DNA of 64,000 bases, from positions 806,001 to 870,000 of the forward strand of contig NZ_KB850055.1 in NCBI RefSeq assembly GCF_000369505.1. Direction: 5' to 3'. This stretch comes from Acinetobacter sp. NIPH 298 (lineage in GTDB: Bacteria > Pseudomonadota > Gammaproteobacteria > Pseudomonadales > Moraxellaceae). The notes beneath the pieces were generated by a model. That model searched no databases and was not told where the DNA came from. It saw only the letters and a list, made by a program, of their open reading frames with translations. Both the position numbers and the translations under genes were made by a program. This document shows, in pieces, positions 44,597 through 55,800 of this stretch; positions within the stretch are counted from its first letter, which is position 1, and every line of letters begins with the position of its first letter.

Positions 44597-46942
44597 ATGT
44601 CCAAATCTCCCAACACTCATACACTTCTCCAACCACATGCATTGGCTATCGCAATTGCTTTATCAATGGGGCTCATGTCTCAGACTTACGCAGAAAGAAG
44701 CTCAAAGCCTCCGATAGAGACTGAAGATAAACGTAAATCGAATGCCGCTGTAGTGAATGTGAGTGCTCAGAATCAAATTTATCAGATGACTCCGATTGTC
44801 GTACAAGCTGAAACAGAAGATACCATTCAGTTTGGGCAAAGTGTTTTAAACCAAAAAGCGATTGATCGTTATCAAGCCAATAATGTTGCGCAATTATTGG
44901 ATAATATGCCAAGTGTTGGTTCTGCTGGTTCACCAAGACCGGGTGGTCAAACGATCAATATCCTTGGGATGGGTGGCGTTGAGGATGTGCCGATTAGCTT
45001 GGATGATTCGATTAAAAGTTTTGATAAATATCGTCAAGGTTCGGTTTTTATTGAACCAGAAATTTTAAAGAAAATTACTGTAGATAAAGGTCCACATAAT
45101 GTTGAAGTAGGAAATGGTGGCTTCGGCGGTAAAGTCACTTTAGAAACCAAAGACGCAGCTGATTTACTTATTGGTGATAACAATGTTGGTGCTTTTTTAA
45201 AGTATTCACGCTTCTCAAATAATGCACAAAATACCTATACTGGGGCAGTTTATGGTCAGACTGAAAATGGTCTGGCTGATGGGATGTTGTACTATACCAA
45301 TCGAGATAGTGGGGATGTGAAACGCCCAGATGGCAGCAAATTTCTATATTCTGCACAAGAGCAAAATACCTATTTGGTTAAGCTTAATTTTCATCCTACA
45401 GACAGCCAAAAAATTACGCTAAATGCGATGCAAAGTGGTCATAAAGGTTGGGAACCATTTGCGGCCATGCGTGATCAAGACGCTGTACCAACTGAGGCAG
45501 ATATTAAAAAATATGGTTATGAGGAAGCTTGGAAACGCCGTCTGGTTTATCGTGATCAGAACGATACCAGCTATTCGATTGGCTATGAACTTAATCCAGA
45601 ATCAAATCCATATCTGAATTTGAAAGCCGTTGCATCCTATTCCAAGACGAATCAACACGACCAAAGATTACCTAGTGTTAATGCTTCTGCAGCATTATTG
45701 GGAAATGAAAGCTGGGTGAAGTATACCAATACTGCATTTAAGCTCAGTAACATTAGCAATATTGAAACCCAATACGGTACGCATAAATTAAAAGTGGGTA
45801 CGCAATATCAAAAAATGGAACAGAACTCACTTCTTTATGATAAGAATAATTCCAATAAACCTGATTATAACTTTGGCTATTATGAGCCGAACTACATGCC
45901 ATCAGGGCATCAGCAGATGCTGAGTGCATTTGTAGAAGACCAGTATCAAATCAACGATTTCACGATTACTCCTTCGATTCGCTACGATCATATTACCAAT
46001 ACAGGCACTCCAAACCGCGCACCACGTTTTAATGATCCAAGTGCAGGGCATGATTATTCTAGTAAAACTTATACAGGTTGGTCGCCACGGTTGGCATTGG
46101 CATGGAAGCAGGCAGACTATTTGACGTGGTTTGCCAATATCAGTAAAACATGGCGCGCCCCACGCGTAGACGAACAATATTATGTGCAATCTGCAATGAC
46201 TTCGGTGCCATCAACCAGTCGTTATTTATTGCCAGAGAAAATGCTGGCGATCCGTCTAGGAAGTGAAATGAATTTTGATGATATCTTTGCGACAGATGAT
46301 CATCTACAAGTTCGTCTGACTTATCACCTTAATCGCGGTGGCGATGAAATCTTTCGTAACCGATCGACTTTTTGTAAAGCACAAGCAGAAAACAATGCCA
46401 ATGGTGGCAATGGCAGCATCAATGATTGTAATGGAAAGTATCATCATGGCTTCTATCGCAATGTCACAGACTATACGATCAAAGCGTATGAGGCGGAGAT
46501 TTTCTATAATCAGCCGACTTGGTTTACAGGTTTAACCTATTCATATATTCGGGGACAACGTGATAATTCTCCTGTGAACCCATGGTTCGATCAAAAAACA
46601 TGGATGACGGATATTCCACCGAAGAAAGCAACAGCAACCTTAGGTGTCAATGTTCCAGAGCATCACCTAACGATGGGCTGGCGAGGGATATTTGTTGCTG
46701 CACAAGATCGCAGTCTTTCCGATAATGATAAGTCGATTGCAGCATCCTCGTTTTCTTTACCCAAAACCAAAGGATATTCACTGCATGGGGTTTACATCGA
46801 CTGGCAGCCTGTTGGAGAAAAAGGGCCAGCCTTAAATCTTTCGATAGATAACTTATTTAATCGAGACTACAAGATGTATTTAGGGGAGTATATGACGGGT
46901 ACAGGGCGAGATTATAAACTCAGTATTTCTCAAAAATTCTAA
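44597..46942 (+). CDS. TonB-dependent receptor, haem/haemoglobin-type
   Basis: The 781-aa outer-membrane receptor has a signal peptide cleaved after 'SQTYA' (~residue 32). A TonB-box-like stretch lies near residue 66 ('TPIVVQAE'). The plug has 'NVAQLLDNMPSVGSAGSPRPG', 'INILGMGGVEDVPISLDD' and 'ITVDKGPHNVEVGNGGFGG', which resemble haemoglobin/haem receptors, and the rest is a 22-strand barrel ending in 'YKLSISQKF' with the terminal Phe. The barrel loop with Cys ('FCKAQAE', 'NDCNGKY') may hold a disulfide. Iron-source uptake fits the Fur box upstream; the precise ligand is inferred only. A terminator follows. Confidence 0.85.
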   Translation: MSKSPNTHTLLQPHALAIAIALSMGLMSQTYAERSSKPPIETEDKRKSNAAVVNVSAQNQIYQMTPIVVQAETEDTIQFGQSVLNQKAIDRYQANNVAQLLDNMPSVGSAGSPRPGGQTINILGMGGVEDVPISLDDSIKSFDKYRQGSVFIEPEILKKITVDKGPHNVEVGNGGFGGKVTLETKDAADLLIGDNNVGAFLKYSRFSNNAQNTYTGAVYGQTENGLADGMLYYTNRDSGDVKRPDGSKFLYSAQEQNTYLVKLNFHPTDSQKITLNAMQSGHKGWEPFAAMRDQDAVPTEADIKKYGYEEAWKRRLVYRDQNDTSYSIGYELNPESNPYLNLKAVASYSKTNQHDQRLPSVNASAALLGNESWVKYTNTAFKLSNISNIETQYGTHKLKVGTQYQKMEQNSLLYDKNNSNKPDYNFGYYEPNYMPSGHQQMLSAFVEDQYQINDFTITPSIRYDHITNTGTPNRAPRFNDPSAGHDYSSKTYTGWSPRLALAWKQADYLTWFANISKTWRAPRVDEQYYVQSAMTSVPSTSRYLLPEKMLAIRLGSEMNFDDIFATDDHLQVRLTYHLNRGGDEIFRNRSTFCKAQAENNANGGNGSINDCNGKYHHGFYRNVTDYTIKAYEAEIFYNQPTWFTGLTYSYIRGQRDNSPVNPWFDQKTWMTDIPPKKATATLGVNVPEHHLTMGWRGIFVAAQDRSLSDNDKSIAASSFSLPKTKGYSLHGVYIDWQPVGEKGPALNLSIDNLFNRDYKMYLGEYMTGTGRDYKLSISQKF

Positions 46943-46989
46943 GTTTGGTTAAGTGCTAAATTAGAGCTGAATTTCTTTTAAAAAGTTAT

Positions 46990-47020
46990 AAAACCCCTTG
47001 TTTAAAAGGGGTTTTATTTG
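46990..47020 (+). terminator. Bidirectional intrinsic terminator
   Basis: AAAACCCCTT and AAGGGGTTTT form a perfect 10-bp stem with a short loop, with T-rich sequence on one side and A-rich sequence on the other. It serves the convergent TonB receptor and permease genes. Confidence 0.85.
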
Positions 47021-47076
47021 TTTTCTACTGCCGCTTTATTAAACGAAAAAGATCCTTATCGAATTGAAAATCAACG

Positions 47077-48405
47077 CTATAATTTGCTGTAGCTCGCTCT
47101 TTTATTTGCATATCTGCTATAAAAAAAGATAAACAAACCCACTAAATACAAGCAGCCTGAAAGTAGTAGCAGTGAGATTCCTGCGGCATAAAGTAACCAA
47201 GAGGCGTATAGCACAGCAATGAGTGCGATCCAAATATGCTTAGACCGCTTATTTCTCAATGATTCTTTTAAGTAAAATGCGGAAACGAGAAAGTAAGGTA
47301 ATAAAATCATCACTGATGAAATTAATAATAATTGCATGTAGTTTTTGTCAAAAAAGCATACCGCGATCAGTGAAATCTGAACCACAATCGAGGTTAACCA
47401 CAATGATGCGATAGGGACATTATTGCGATTGGTTTTTAGGAAAAACTGGGGGAATGCTTTATTTTTCGCAGCGAGGAAAGGAATCTCAGTGGCAAAAAGT
47501 GTCCAGCTTAAATAAGAAGAACATACTGAAATAATCAAGCCTAAAGTAATAATGATCGTTCCCGGCAAACCAATCAACTGTTCTAAAATGGTTGCCATCG
47601 ATGGATTATGCATATCGGCTAATTCTGCGCGGTTGGCCACACCATAGGAAAGCACAGTGACTAAAACGTAGAAACTTAATGCCAGTAATACGCCCAGTAT
47701 CGTAGCGCGACCAATGTCATTTCGTTTTTTAGCGCGTGATGACAAAACTACCGCACCTTCAATGCCTGTAAATACCCAAAGTGTAATCAGCATCAGGTTC
47801 CTGACTTGTTCCCACACAGGCATCTGTAATGAAAAATCAAAATAATTGAGCTTAAAAAGTTCGAGGTTGAAGGCAATAAAAGTAAAAATGATGAAGATCA
47901 CAATCGGAATGATTTTGGCGATGGTCGCAATTAAATTGACCAGTGAAGCCTCTTTAATGCCTTGGCTTACTAACCAATGTACCATCCAAACAAAAATTGA
48001 AGAGCCAATCAGCGCATAAAGGGTGTTTCCTTCACCAAAATAGATATGGTCTGGGCGGTCTGTAAACATACCCACGGCAGAGAATGCAATCACGACATAT
48101 CCAACAATACCGATGGTGGTACACAGCCAGTAACCCCATGCGGAACAGAAGCCGATAAGTTCACCGAACCCTTCACGTGCATAATTATAGATACCGCCAT
48201 CTAGGTCTGGTCGCTGTCGTGTTAAATATAAAAATGCAAAGGCGAGAAAAAGAATTCCTACGCCCGTAATGAGCCAAGCCATTAATAAAGCTTCGCCATT
48301 GGCGACAAAGGCCATATTTTGAGGAAGGCTAAAGACACCAGAACCGACCATTGAACTAAAAACAAGAGCGGTTAAAGAAAGTAAGCCAATTTTAGAGGTA
48401 GACAT
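47077..48405 (-). CDS. APC-superfamily amino-acid permease (APA type)
   Basis: The 442-aa inner-membrane transporter has about twelve transmembrane helices. The first helix has the unwound motif 'SSMVGSGVFSLP' (~residues 17-28) typical of amino-acid permeases and antiporters, followed by 'PDLDGGIYNYAREGFGELIGF'. It most resembles basic amino acid/polyamine antiporters such as ArcD/YdgI. It lies 9 bases downstream of a homocysteine S-methyltransferase gene, so the two are one operon and the permease may import the methyl donor, for example S-methylmethionine. That substrate is inferred from the partner only. Confidence 0.85.
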   Translation of the reverse strand: MSTSKIGLLSLTALVFSSMVGSGVFSLPQNMAFVANGEALLMAWLITGVGILFLAFAFLYLTRQRPDLDGGIYNYAREGFGELIGFCSAWGYWLCTTIGIVGYVVIAFSAVGMFTDRPDHIYFGEGNTLYALIGSSIFVWMVHWLVSQGIKEASLVNLIATIAKIIPIVIFIIFTFIAFNLELFKLNYFDFSLQMPVWEQVRNLMLITLWVFTGIEGAVVLSSRAKKRNDIGRATILGVLLALSFYVLVTVLSYGVANRAELADMHNPSMATILEQLIGLPGTIIITLGLIISVCSSYLSWTLFATEIPFLAAKNKAFPQFFLKTNRNNVPIASLWLTSIVVQISLIAVCFFDKNYMQLLLISSVMILLPYFLVSAFYLKESLRNKRSKHIWIALIAVLYASWLLYAAGISLLLLSGCLYLVGLFIFFYSRYANKRASYSKL

Positions 48406-48414
48406 AAAGCAGAC

Positions 48415-49293
48415 TTACTGTTTTAAAAACTTTGAGAGTGTTGAAATGTGTTCTGGACCGATACCACAACAACCACCAATCAGGGTTGCGCCCGCATTTT
48501 TCCACGCTTGGGCAAATTTTAAATATAGATCAGGGTTTAAGTCAGCACGTACTTCATCTAAACCATCATTGGCCGTTGCTTCACTGTTTTGCGGTGGAAA
48601 AGCATTGGCATAGGCGCCAATTTGTATATGGTCAGGAAGAAGTTGTCTGATTGCTACGATGGCTTGTAAAATAACTTCGGGTTGGCAGCAGTTAAACAGC
48701 ACGGCATCTGCATTTAATCGCTTGAGTAGTTCTGCGACTTGTTCAATGTTTTCACCAGAACGCAAAAGCGGCTTTTCTTGTTGGATTTCATCTTGAAGGG
48801 TGAAAGAAACCCAAAAATCTCGATCATCTTTTGGCAATAAAGCATGGACAGTTTCGACTTCTGCAATACAGGATTGGGTTTCAGCTAGCCAAAAATCAAC
48901 ATGTGGAGAAAGTGTTTCTATAATAGGTTTTGCTAATTTCTGAGCTTCTTCTTGTTTAAATAAATCAGCTCGATAAGATCCAAACAGTGGTGGCAAACAA
49001 CCCGCAATTAAAACATCTTTGTCACTTTCTGAGACCGCCTGTTTGGCTTGATTCACAGCGACTTGAACTAGATCTCTAACTTCATTGTCGAATCTATCTT
49101 GACCAATATGAAATGGAACGACAGCATAATTATTGGTTGTGATGACTTCTGCGCCAGCTCGAATAAAATCTAAGTGAACCTCTTTCACGATCTCTGGCGC
49201 TTCTGTTAAGGCTAAAGCAGACCACTCAGGCTGGCGAAAAGGTGCTCCTCGGCGTGCAAGTTCTCGACCAAAACCGCCATCTAATATTTTCAT
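48415..49293 (-). CDS. mmuM: Homocysteine S-methyltransferase
   Basis: The 292-aa zinc-dependent methyltransferase transfers a methyl group, usually from S-methylmethionine, to homocysteine to give methionine. 'ILDGGFGRELARRG' opens the barrel, 'AEVITTNNYAVVP' is the homocysteine-binding strand, and the zinc-binding cysteines are in 'VLFNCCQPE' (~residue 201) and 'LIGGCCGIGPEHI' (~residue 270). All are intact. The length is normal for the stand-alone MmuM type. It is the first gene of a two-gene operon with the permease at 47077. Confidence 0.9.
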   Translation of the reverse strand: MKILDGGFGRELARRGAPFRQPEWSALALTEAPEIVKEVHLDFIRAGAEVITTNNYAVVPFHIGQDRFDNEVRDLVQVAVNQAKQAVSESDKDVLIAGCLPPLFGSYRADLFKQEEAQKLAKPIIETLSPHVDFWLAETQSCIAEVETVHALLPKDDRDFWVSFTLQDEIQQEKPLLRSGENIEQVAELLKRLNADAVLFNCCQPEVILQAIVAIRQLLPDHIQIGAYANAFPPQNSEATANDGLDEVRADLNPDLYLKFAQAWKNAGATLIGGCCGIGPEHISTLSKFLKQ

Positions 49294-49583
49294 AAAGTTA
49301 AATCATATTTAATTTTTAAGAGGGCAATTATAATTGAACTAAATAAAGTGTTAAGGGTCAAAAAGACCAAATATTCTTATATCTATATCACGTAAAATTG
49401 ATAGCTTTTTTCGATCTATATCTTTTTGTTAGATGAATAACTTGAAGATAAAAACACCAGTGAGCATTAATAGAATAATGGACGAGGAAACATAATTTGT
49501 CACAAATAGACGAAACTGTCTGAGCACAAGCGCAATTTTTTCTGTAAAATGCGCGTCAAGTTTAAAAGAACTCAATAAAAAGT

Positions 49584-52500
49584 ATGCTTAACACGATTCA
49601 GTTTGCTTTAGAACAACTTGGCTTAACCGCACAGAAACGCGCGATTCATATTCAATTTGCCAATCAAGCGCTCAACACAGAAGTATTCCTACAAAAAATA
49701 CAAGGTCAGCATGCCATTAATCAGGGCGTAACTGCGGAACTGATTTGTCTATCAACCAATGCCACTATCCCACTAAAACAATTCATTGGCTCTCAAGTTG
49801 CTGTTGATCAAGTGACCGACACCGGCACTTTATTTAGAACCACAGGTATTATTACCGAAGCCGTACAAGGACAAAGTGACGGTTCACTGACCCTATATAA
49901 ACTTAAACTCCAAGATGCCACTGCACTGTGGCATAAACGCCGTAACAGCCGCGTGTTTATGAATAAAACCATACTGGATATTGTTCAAACCCTGTTTAAA
50001 GAATGGCAACAACGCAGTCCCTTATTCGCATCGAGTCTTACGCTTGATATCAGCGGCGTGACACAAGACTACGACATCCGACCCTTTGTGATGCAAGCCA
50101 ATGAAAGCGACTACGATTTCATTACCCGATTACTCAGAAGCGAAGGTATTAACTGGCTCATCGACGAAGCCCAACTCACTGTTGCCAACAGCAATAGCCC
50201 GATCCAAGCCCAAAAACTCCGCTTGATCGATGACAACAACCAATACCAAGCCTTAAATCGAAGAACGATTCGCTACCACCGCAGCAGTGCTACCGAACAA
50301 TACGACAGCATGACCAGCCTCATTGCTGAACGCTCTTTACAACCGACAGCCGTGCATATCCAACGCTGGCAAGCCGATGCCCTAGAACAAGAAGACGGTG
50401 CAGGCAGCGTCCAAAGCAAACATCAACATAGCGGACAACACGACAACGCCAGTCTAGGACTCGAAGATGCATGGCACTTTACCCCAGCATGGATGCAAGA
50501 CCTCAAAGGCGAAGATGGCGCAACCGCATCAGGCAACAACCAAATTGAAAAACTTAATCAAAACCTCGGTCATTACCATGACGCTCAAGCCAAACAGTTT
50601 ATCGCCAATACCACAGTACGCGATAGCCAAGTCGGCTACTGGTTTAAACTGAACGAACACCCAGAGATCGACCAACACAGCGGATCAGACCAAGAATTTC
50701 TGATCACTGCCAAAAACTACTACAACCAAAACAACCTACCCAAAGACTTAAACCAACAAATCCAAAGCTTGATTGATCAAAGCCAATGGCAAAATAACAA
50801 CATTCAAACCAATACAGCAGAACGCCAAGCCAACCAACTGACCCTACAACGTCGTAACATCAAAACTGTACCCGAATACCAACCCCTACAACACCGCCCA
50901 GCAGCTCACCCACAACGAGCCAAAGTGGTTGGGCCATCAGGTGAAGAAATCCATGTCGATGAATGGGGCAGAATTAAAGTTCGCTTCCTGTTCACCCGAA
51001 ATGATGACCACAGTCATGATGGTGGTGCAGGTAGCAACGACAACGACACCGATTCAGCTTGGGTTGATGTACTCACTCCTTGGGCTGGCGAAGGCTATGG
51101 CGCACGCTTCCTGCCACGCATTGGTGAAATCGTCGTCATTGACTTCTTTGACGGTAACATCGATCGCCCTTATGTCACAGGACGACTGCACGAAGCACAA
51201 CGCAGTCCAACAAAATTCGATAACCAAGGACAACTGCCCGACACTAAGAAACTCGCAGGGATTAAGTCCAAAGAATACCAAGGCTCAGGTTATAACCAAC
51301 TGCGCTTTGACGACACCACAGGACAAATCAGCGCTCAACTACAAAGCAGCCATGCATCAAGTCAACTCAATCTCGGAAAACTCAGCCATCCTAAAGCGCA
51401 AGCAGAAAGCGAAGACCGAGGTGAAGGCTTTGAACTACGCACTGACCAATGGGGAGCGATCCGAGCAGGCGAAGGCTTACTGATCACCACCCATGCACAA
51501 GACCAAGCTGAAGGCGATCATCTCGAAGCGCAAACAGCCAAACAACAACTGGAAGGCAACCAAAACAATGCCAAAGCCCTGAGTGAAGTGGCAAAGAACC
51601 AACAAACGGATGAACTCGAAGCTTTAGAACAACTCAAAGCATTTGCAGAAGACATCCAACAGGACATTGCCAAATTCAACAAAGCCTTATTACTACTCAG
51701 TTCGCCAAATGGCATTGGACTCAGTACCACAGACGACATACACCTTTCTGCGGATGGACAACTGAACCAATTTGCAGGCGATAGCATTAACCTGAGCACC
51801 CAGAAGAACCTGATTGCCCAAGCCAGTCAAAAGATCAGTCTATTTGCAGCGCAAGGCGGGATTAAACAAGTTGCAGCAAAAGGCAAGTTTGAGATACAGG
51901 CACAAAATGATGGGGCTGACTTCATTGCCCGTAAAGATATACAAATCATTTCGACTGAAGATGCCATCTATATCACCAGTCCAAAGGAGATTGTGATTAC
52001 AGCAGGCAGTTCTCAGATCAAGATTAATGGCTCTGGTGTATTTCCGTCCACGGGCGGCAAGTTTGAAGTGAAAGCTGGGCAGCATTTGTTTGCTGCGGGA
52101 GCGAGTGCAAGTGCTAATGTTCCTCAGTTACCGAAGGCCAAACCAATGAAAGGGGCATTGGAATTATTGAGAAGCTATGGCGGTGAAAACTTCTTTAAGC
52201 AAAATAGTTATAAAGTTATTGATTCACTAGGTAAGCAAATTACAGGCAAGCTCGATGGAAGTGGCTTTGCTCAAGTGACAGGCATTGCACCTGGTCCAGC
52301 GAAAGTGATTTTTGATAAAGATGACAACAGTGCATGGTTACAAAGTAGCGATTTTAGCCGAGATTATACATGGGCTGAGCCTGTCTCTGGTGTTGCAGGG
52401 TTGATGAAAAATGCTTTGGGTTCATTGGGACAAAATACCATGTCACAGTTAAAAGATAGTCTTCTTTCACTGGACAAAAATAGTTTAAAAAACCTTGGAA

Positions 52501-52790
52501 AAAACACAGTCAATAATTTAGTTGACCAAACTGTGGGGCAAATCAAAAGCAAAGTGACAGATACAGCTTTTAGTGCGATTTCAAATCAACTTAATTTAAA
52601 TGTATCTCCAGATCAAATCAGAAGCCTTGGGCAGGTTGTGAAAAACCCAAACCAATCTGTTGAAATGATTAAGGCGCAGGGAATGGATTTTTTTAAGGAC
52701 CAAGCCTCAGCAAAACTCACTCAATTCACTAAAGTCGATTCTCCGATTCAGTATGGTGTTATGGATACATTTACAAAGCTTAAAAAGTAA
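49584..52790 (+). CDS. vgrG: VgrG spike protein of type VI secretion with C-terminal extension
   Basis: The 1068-aa trimeric tip protein of a type VI secretion system has a gp27-like base (residues ~1-400, with 'VMQANESDYDFITRLLRSEGI'), a gp5-like OB/needle start ('VVGPSGEEIHVDEWGRIKVR' and 'WAGEGYGARFLPRIGEIVVI', ~440-530) and a DUF2345 beta-helix (~700-835). After that comes a ~230-residue extension with 'ALELLRSYGGENFFKQNSYKV', a transthyretin-like stretch, then a Leu/Ser-rich helical tail. This extension probably docks the Rhs effector encoded 72 bases downstream. No T6SS core genes or DUF4123 adaptor lie in the window, so it is an orphan effector island. Confidence 0.92.
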   Translation: MLNTIQFALEQLGLTAQKRAIHIQFANQALNTEVFLQKIQGQHAINQGVTAELICLSTNATIPLKQFIGSQVAVDQVTDTGTLFRTTGIITEAVQGQSDGSLTLYKLKLQDATALWHKRRNSRVFMNKTILDIVQTLFKEWQQRSPLFASSLTLDISGVTQDYDIRPFVMQANESDYDFITRLLRSEGINWLIDEAQLTVANSNSPIQAQKLRLIDDNNQYQALNRRTIRYHRSSATEQYDSMTSLIAERSLQPTAVHIQRWQADALEQEDGAGSVQSKHQHSGQHDNASLGLEDAWHFTPAWMQDLKGEDGATASGNNQIEKLNQNLGHYHDAQAKQFIANTTVRDSQVGYWFKLNEHPEIDQHSGSDQEFLITAKNYYNQNNLPKDLNQQIQSLIDQSQWQNNNIQTNTAERQANQLTLQRRNIKTVPEYQPLQHRPAAHPQRAKVVGPSGEEIHVDEWGRIKVRFLFTRNDDHSHDGGAGSNDNDTDSAWVDVLTPWAGEGYGARFLPRIGEIVVIDFFDGNIDRPYVTGRLHEAQRSPTKFDNQGQLPDTKKLAGIKSKEYQGSGYNQLRFDDTTGQISAQLQSSHASSQLNLGKLSHPKAQAESEDRGEGFELRTDQWGAIRAGEGLLITTHAQDQAEGDHLEAQTAKQQLEGNQNNAKALSEVAKNQQTDELEALEQLKAFAEDIQQDIAKFNKALLLLSSPNGIGLSTTDDIHLSADGQLNQFAGDSINLSTQKNLIAQASQKISLFAAQGGIKQVAAKGKFEIQAQNDGADFIARKDIQIISTEDAIYITSPKEIVITAGSSQIKINGSGVFPSTGGKFEVKAGQHLFAAGASASANVPQLPKAKPMKGALELLRSYGGENFFKQNSYKVIDSLGKQITGKLDGSGFAQVTGIAPGPAKVIFDKDDNSAWLQSSDFSRDYTWAEPVSGVAGLMKNALGSLGQNTMSQLKDSLLSLDKNSLKNLGKNTVNNLVDQTVGQIKSKVTDTAFSAISNQLNLNVSPDQIRSLGQVVKNPNQSVEMIKAQGMDFFKDQASAKLTQFTKVDSPIQYGVMDTFTKLKK

Positions 52791-52862
52791 ATCAGATGAA
52801 AAGAAATACTGAGTTTAAGTCAAAGTATTGATGTAATTAAATGAATTAAAGGTTTTATATTA

Positions 52863-55800
52863 ATGGCTACTGAAAAGACACAACAGGCAGAAACAACAAA
52901 ACAACCCGCTGTTGAACTCGCAGTATTTAACTTAGAAAGTACTCGGGATGTCACTGATTTGCAGGTGATCGCAAATCAAATCCAACTGTATTTACAGGTC
53001 TGTGGCAATACCTCGCTCGAACAAGTCAAAAGTAACGCGAATGTACCAACAGTCGCTAATATTTTTGCATTAACAGGTAGTGTTTTAGATTTACTCTTAT
53101 ATGTAACAACACCGCAGACTGGCGATGCTGATATACAGCGTGGTGCTTTACTCGGGGCGAATTTAATCGGATTGTTCCCTGAGCCGAATAATGAAGCACA
53201 TGCGCGAATGGCGTTACGACCAATGTTTGGCTTAATGGCAGAAAGCTTATATCCTAAAAATGGAAAAATCAAAGAACCTGATATTAAACGTTTAGGCTTA
53301 CATCTCAATGCAATGGTGGCAGGGGATTTAGAAACATTTTTAAAAGAAACCCAAGCGAAGTTAAGTGGACTACTGACCCAAGCTGCGACGATGGGTACGA
53401 GTATTTTACAGAGCATGGCTACACCAGCGGCAGGTCTCAATACAGGCGTTGCAGCTCAAGCAGGTGCTTCAGCGGAGAAACGAGATCCCAAGCTTAAATT
53501 TAGCAACTGGGCAGTTCCATTGATCGATCTGATTGGGACACCGAGCCAAGCAGATTTAACGCCTAAAATACAACCCAATATCACAAGCCAATTGCAACAA
53601 GCAGCAACTCAGGCGATCACTACACTCGCACAAGTGTTACAACAACAAGCAAATCCCAGCCAAAAATATAGCTTGGCATGGTTAATACAAGAAACTTTGA
53701 GTGCGATTAAGGCATTAGAAAATAAAGGCAGCGCCAGTGTGCCAATGAATCAAACTGGGGAGTATGAGAGGCAGACCAAAGGTAATACCTATGAATTTGT
53801 GAGCTTACAAGCAGATGCCCTAAATGCCCCACCATGTGAGGGTGAGGATTCGCAATCTAAAAAAAGTATCAGTTATTCAATCGGTACTGAACGCGTTCAA
53901 CACTCAGATTTTTATTTACCTAAAATCGGTTTTTCCTTTATTCGCCAATACAGCTCACAAATGGGTGAGTTTGATCGAAGCATGATTGGCGCACGTTGGA
54001 TGATGCCATTTTCCAACATGATTCAACCCAATGCTCAAGGCTATTTATTTATAGACAGTAAAGGGCGGAAACATCAATTCCCTGCTTCAATCCCATTTGA
54101 AGCTTATGAAGTGCCATTTGAAGGGATAACGGTACAACCACTCGAAGATGGTGATTTAATACTAAACTTCGGTGGAGAATGGTATTTCCAATTCCATCAG
54201 TTTTCGGCTGGTCAACCCTATCAACTGATTCAACAGGTTAATGAAAAAACACAGGAAAAGATCGTTTTAAGTTACCTACTATTTGATGGAGTTGCCTATC
54301 TTCAAAATGTTGATTTCCAATTGGAACATGCCCAACACCAATTAAAATTTGCATTTAACGAACAAGTGAAAATCATTGCGGTATTTATCGATGAGCAAGT
54401 CAAACCTTTAGCGCGTTATCACTACGATACACAAGGCAACTTGATTAAAGCCATTGACCAAAATGGACATGTCCGTGAATACGAATACAACCATTTCCAC
54501 CAACTCACACGCTATACAGATCGTACAGGACGTGGGCAAAATATTCGTTATGAATCAACTGAAGTCAAAGCCAAAGCCATCGAAGAATGGGCGGATGATG
54601 GCAGTTACCACACCAAACTCAAATGGCATCCACGTTTACGCCAAGTCGCGGTTTATGATGCCTACGATGTCCCGACCTATTACTATTTCGATCTGAATGG
54701 ATTTACCTACCGTACTCGTTTAGCAGATGGACGTGAATCGTGGTACAGCCGTGATAGTCAAAAACGTATTACTCGTCAAATTGATTTTGAAGGACGTGAG
54801 ACACAACAAGAATACAATGATCAGGATCAACTCATCAAAATCGTACAGCCCAATGGTGGGGTAATTCGTTTTGCCTACGATGAGCAAGGCAATTTGGTCG
54901 AAACAAAAGATCCTGAAGGCAATATTTGGAAACGAGAATATGATGCCAAGGGTAATATCAGCAAAGAAATAAATCCTTTGGGGCATATCACTCAATATAA
55001 ATATAACAATGACAATCAATTGATCGAAGTGATTGATGCCAAAGGCGGCAGCAAAAAAATTCAATACAATGAATTAGGACAAATGACCGCCTATACCGAT
55101 TGTTCAGGCAAAAGCAGTACTTGGGAATACGATGAGGATGGCGCATTAACAGCCGAACAAACTGCAAATAATAAGGTCGTGCAGTACCTTTACAGCACTC
55201 AAGGTCGAGACAAAGGACAACTTCAAAGTATTGTTTACCCTGATGGGCTAAAAGAACACTTTGAACATGATCAAGAAGGACGCTTACTTAAACATATAGA
55301 TAGCAAAGGTTTAGTGACTGAGTACCAATACAATGCCACAGGATTACTGGAACAACGCATCGATGCCAATCGACATCGCATAGCTTATCAATGGGACAAA
55401 CAAGGGCGCATCCAAAAACTGATCAATCAAAATAATGCGGAATATCTATTTGACTATAACCAATATGGATACTTAGTCAGAGAGCAAGCCTTTGATGGAG
55501 AAGAAAAACACTACAGCTACAATGAAATTGGCAGACTCTTCCAAATCCTTCAACCGAACATTCTGACCCAATTTGATTATTACGCAGATGGACAAATCGC
55601 ATCGAAAAGCTTTACCCATTTAAATACGGGAAAGAAACAAACAGAACAATTTGATTACAACCTGAACAGTCAACTGAGCCGAGCCAGTAATGAGGTTAGC
55701 CAAATTGATTTTTATCGCAATGCACTTGGGCAATTGGTTAGAGAGCATCAGCACTACAAAATATCAGGGCTTGGTCCACTCACAGCAGTTTTACGTTATG

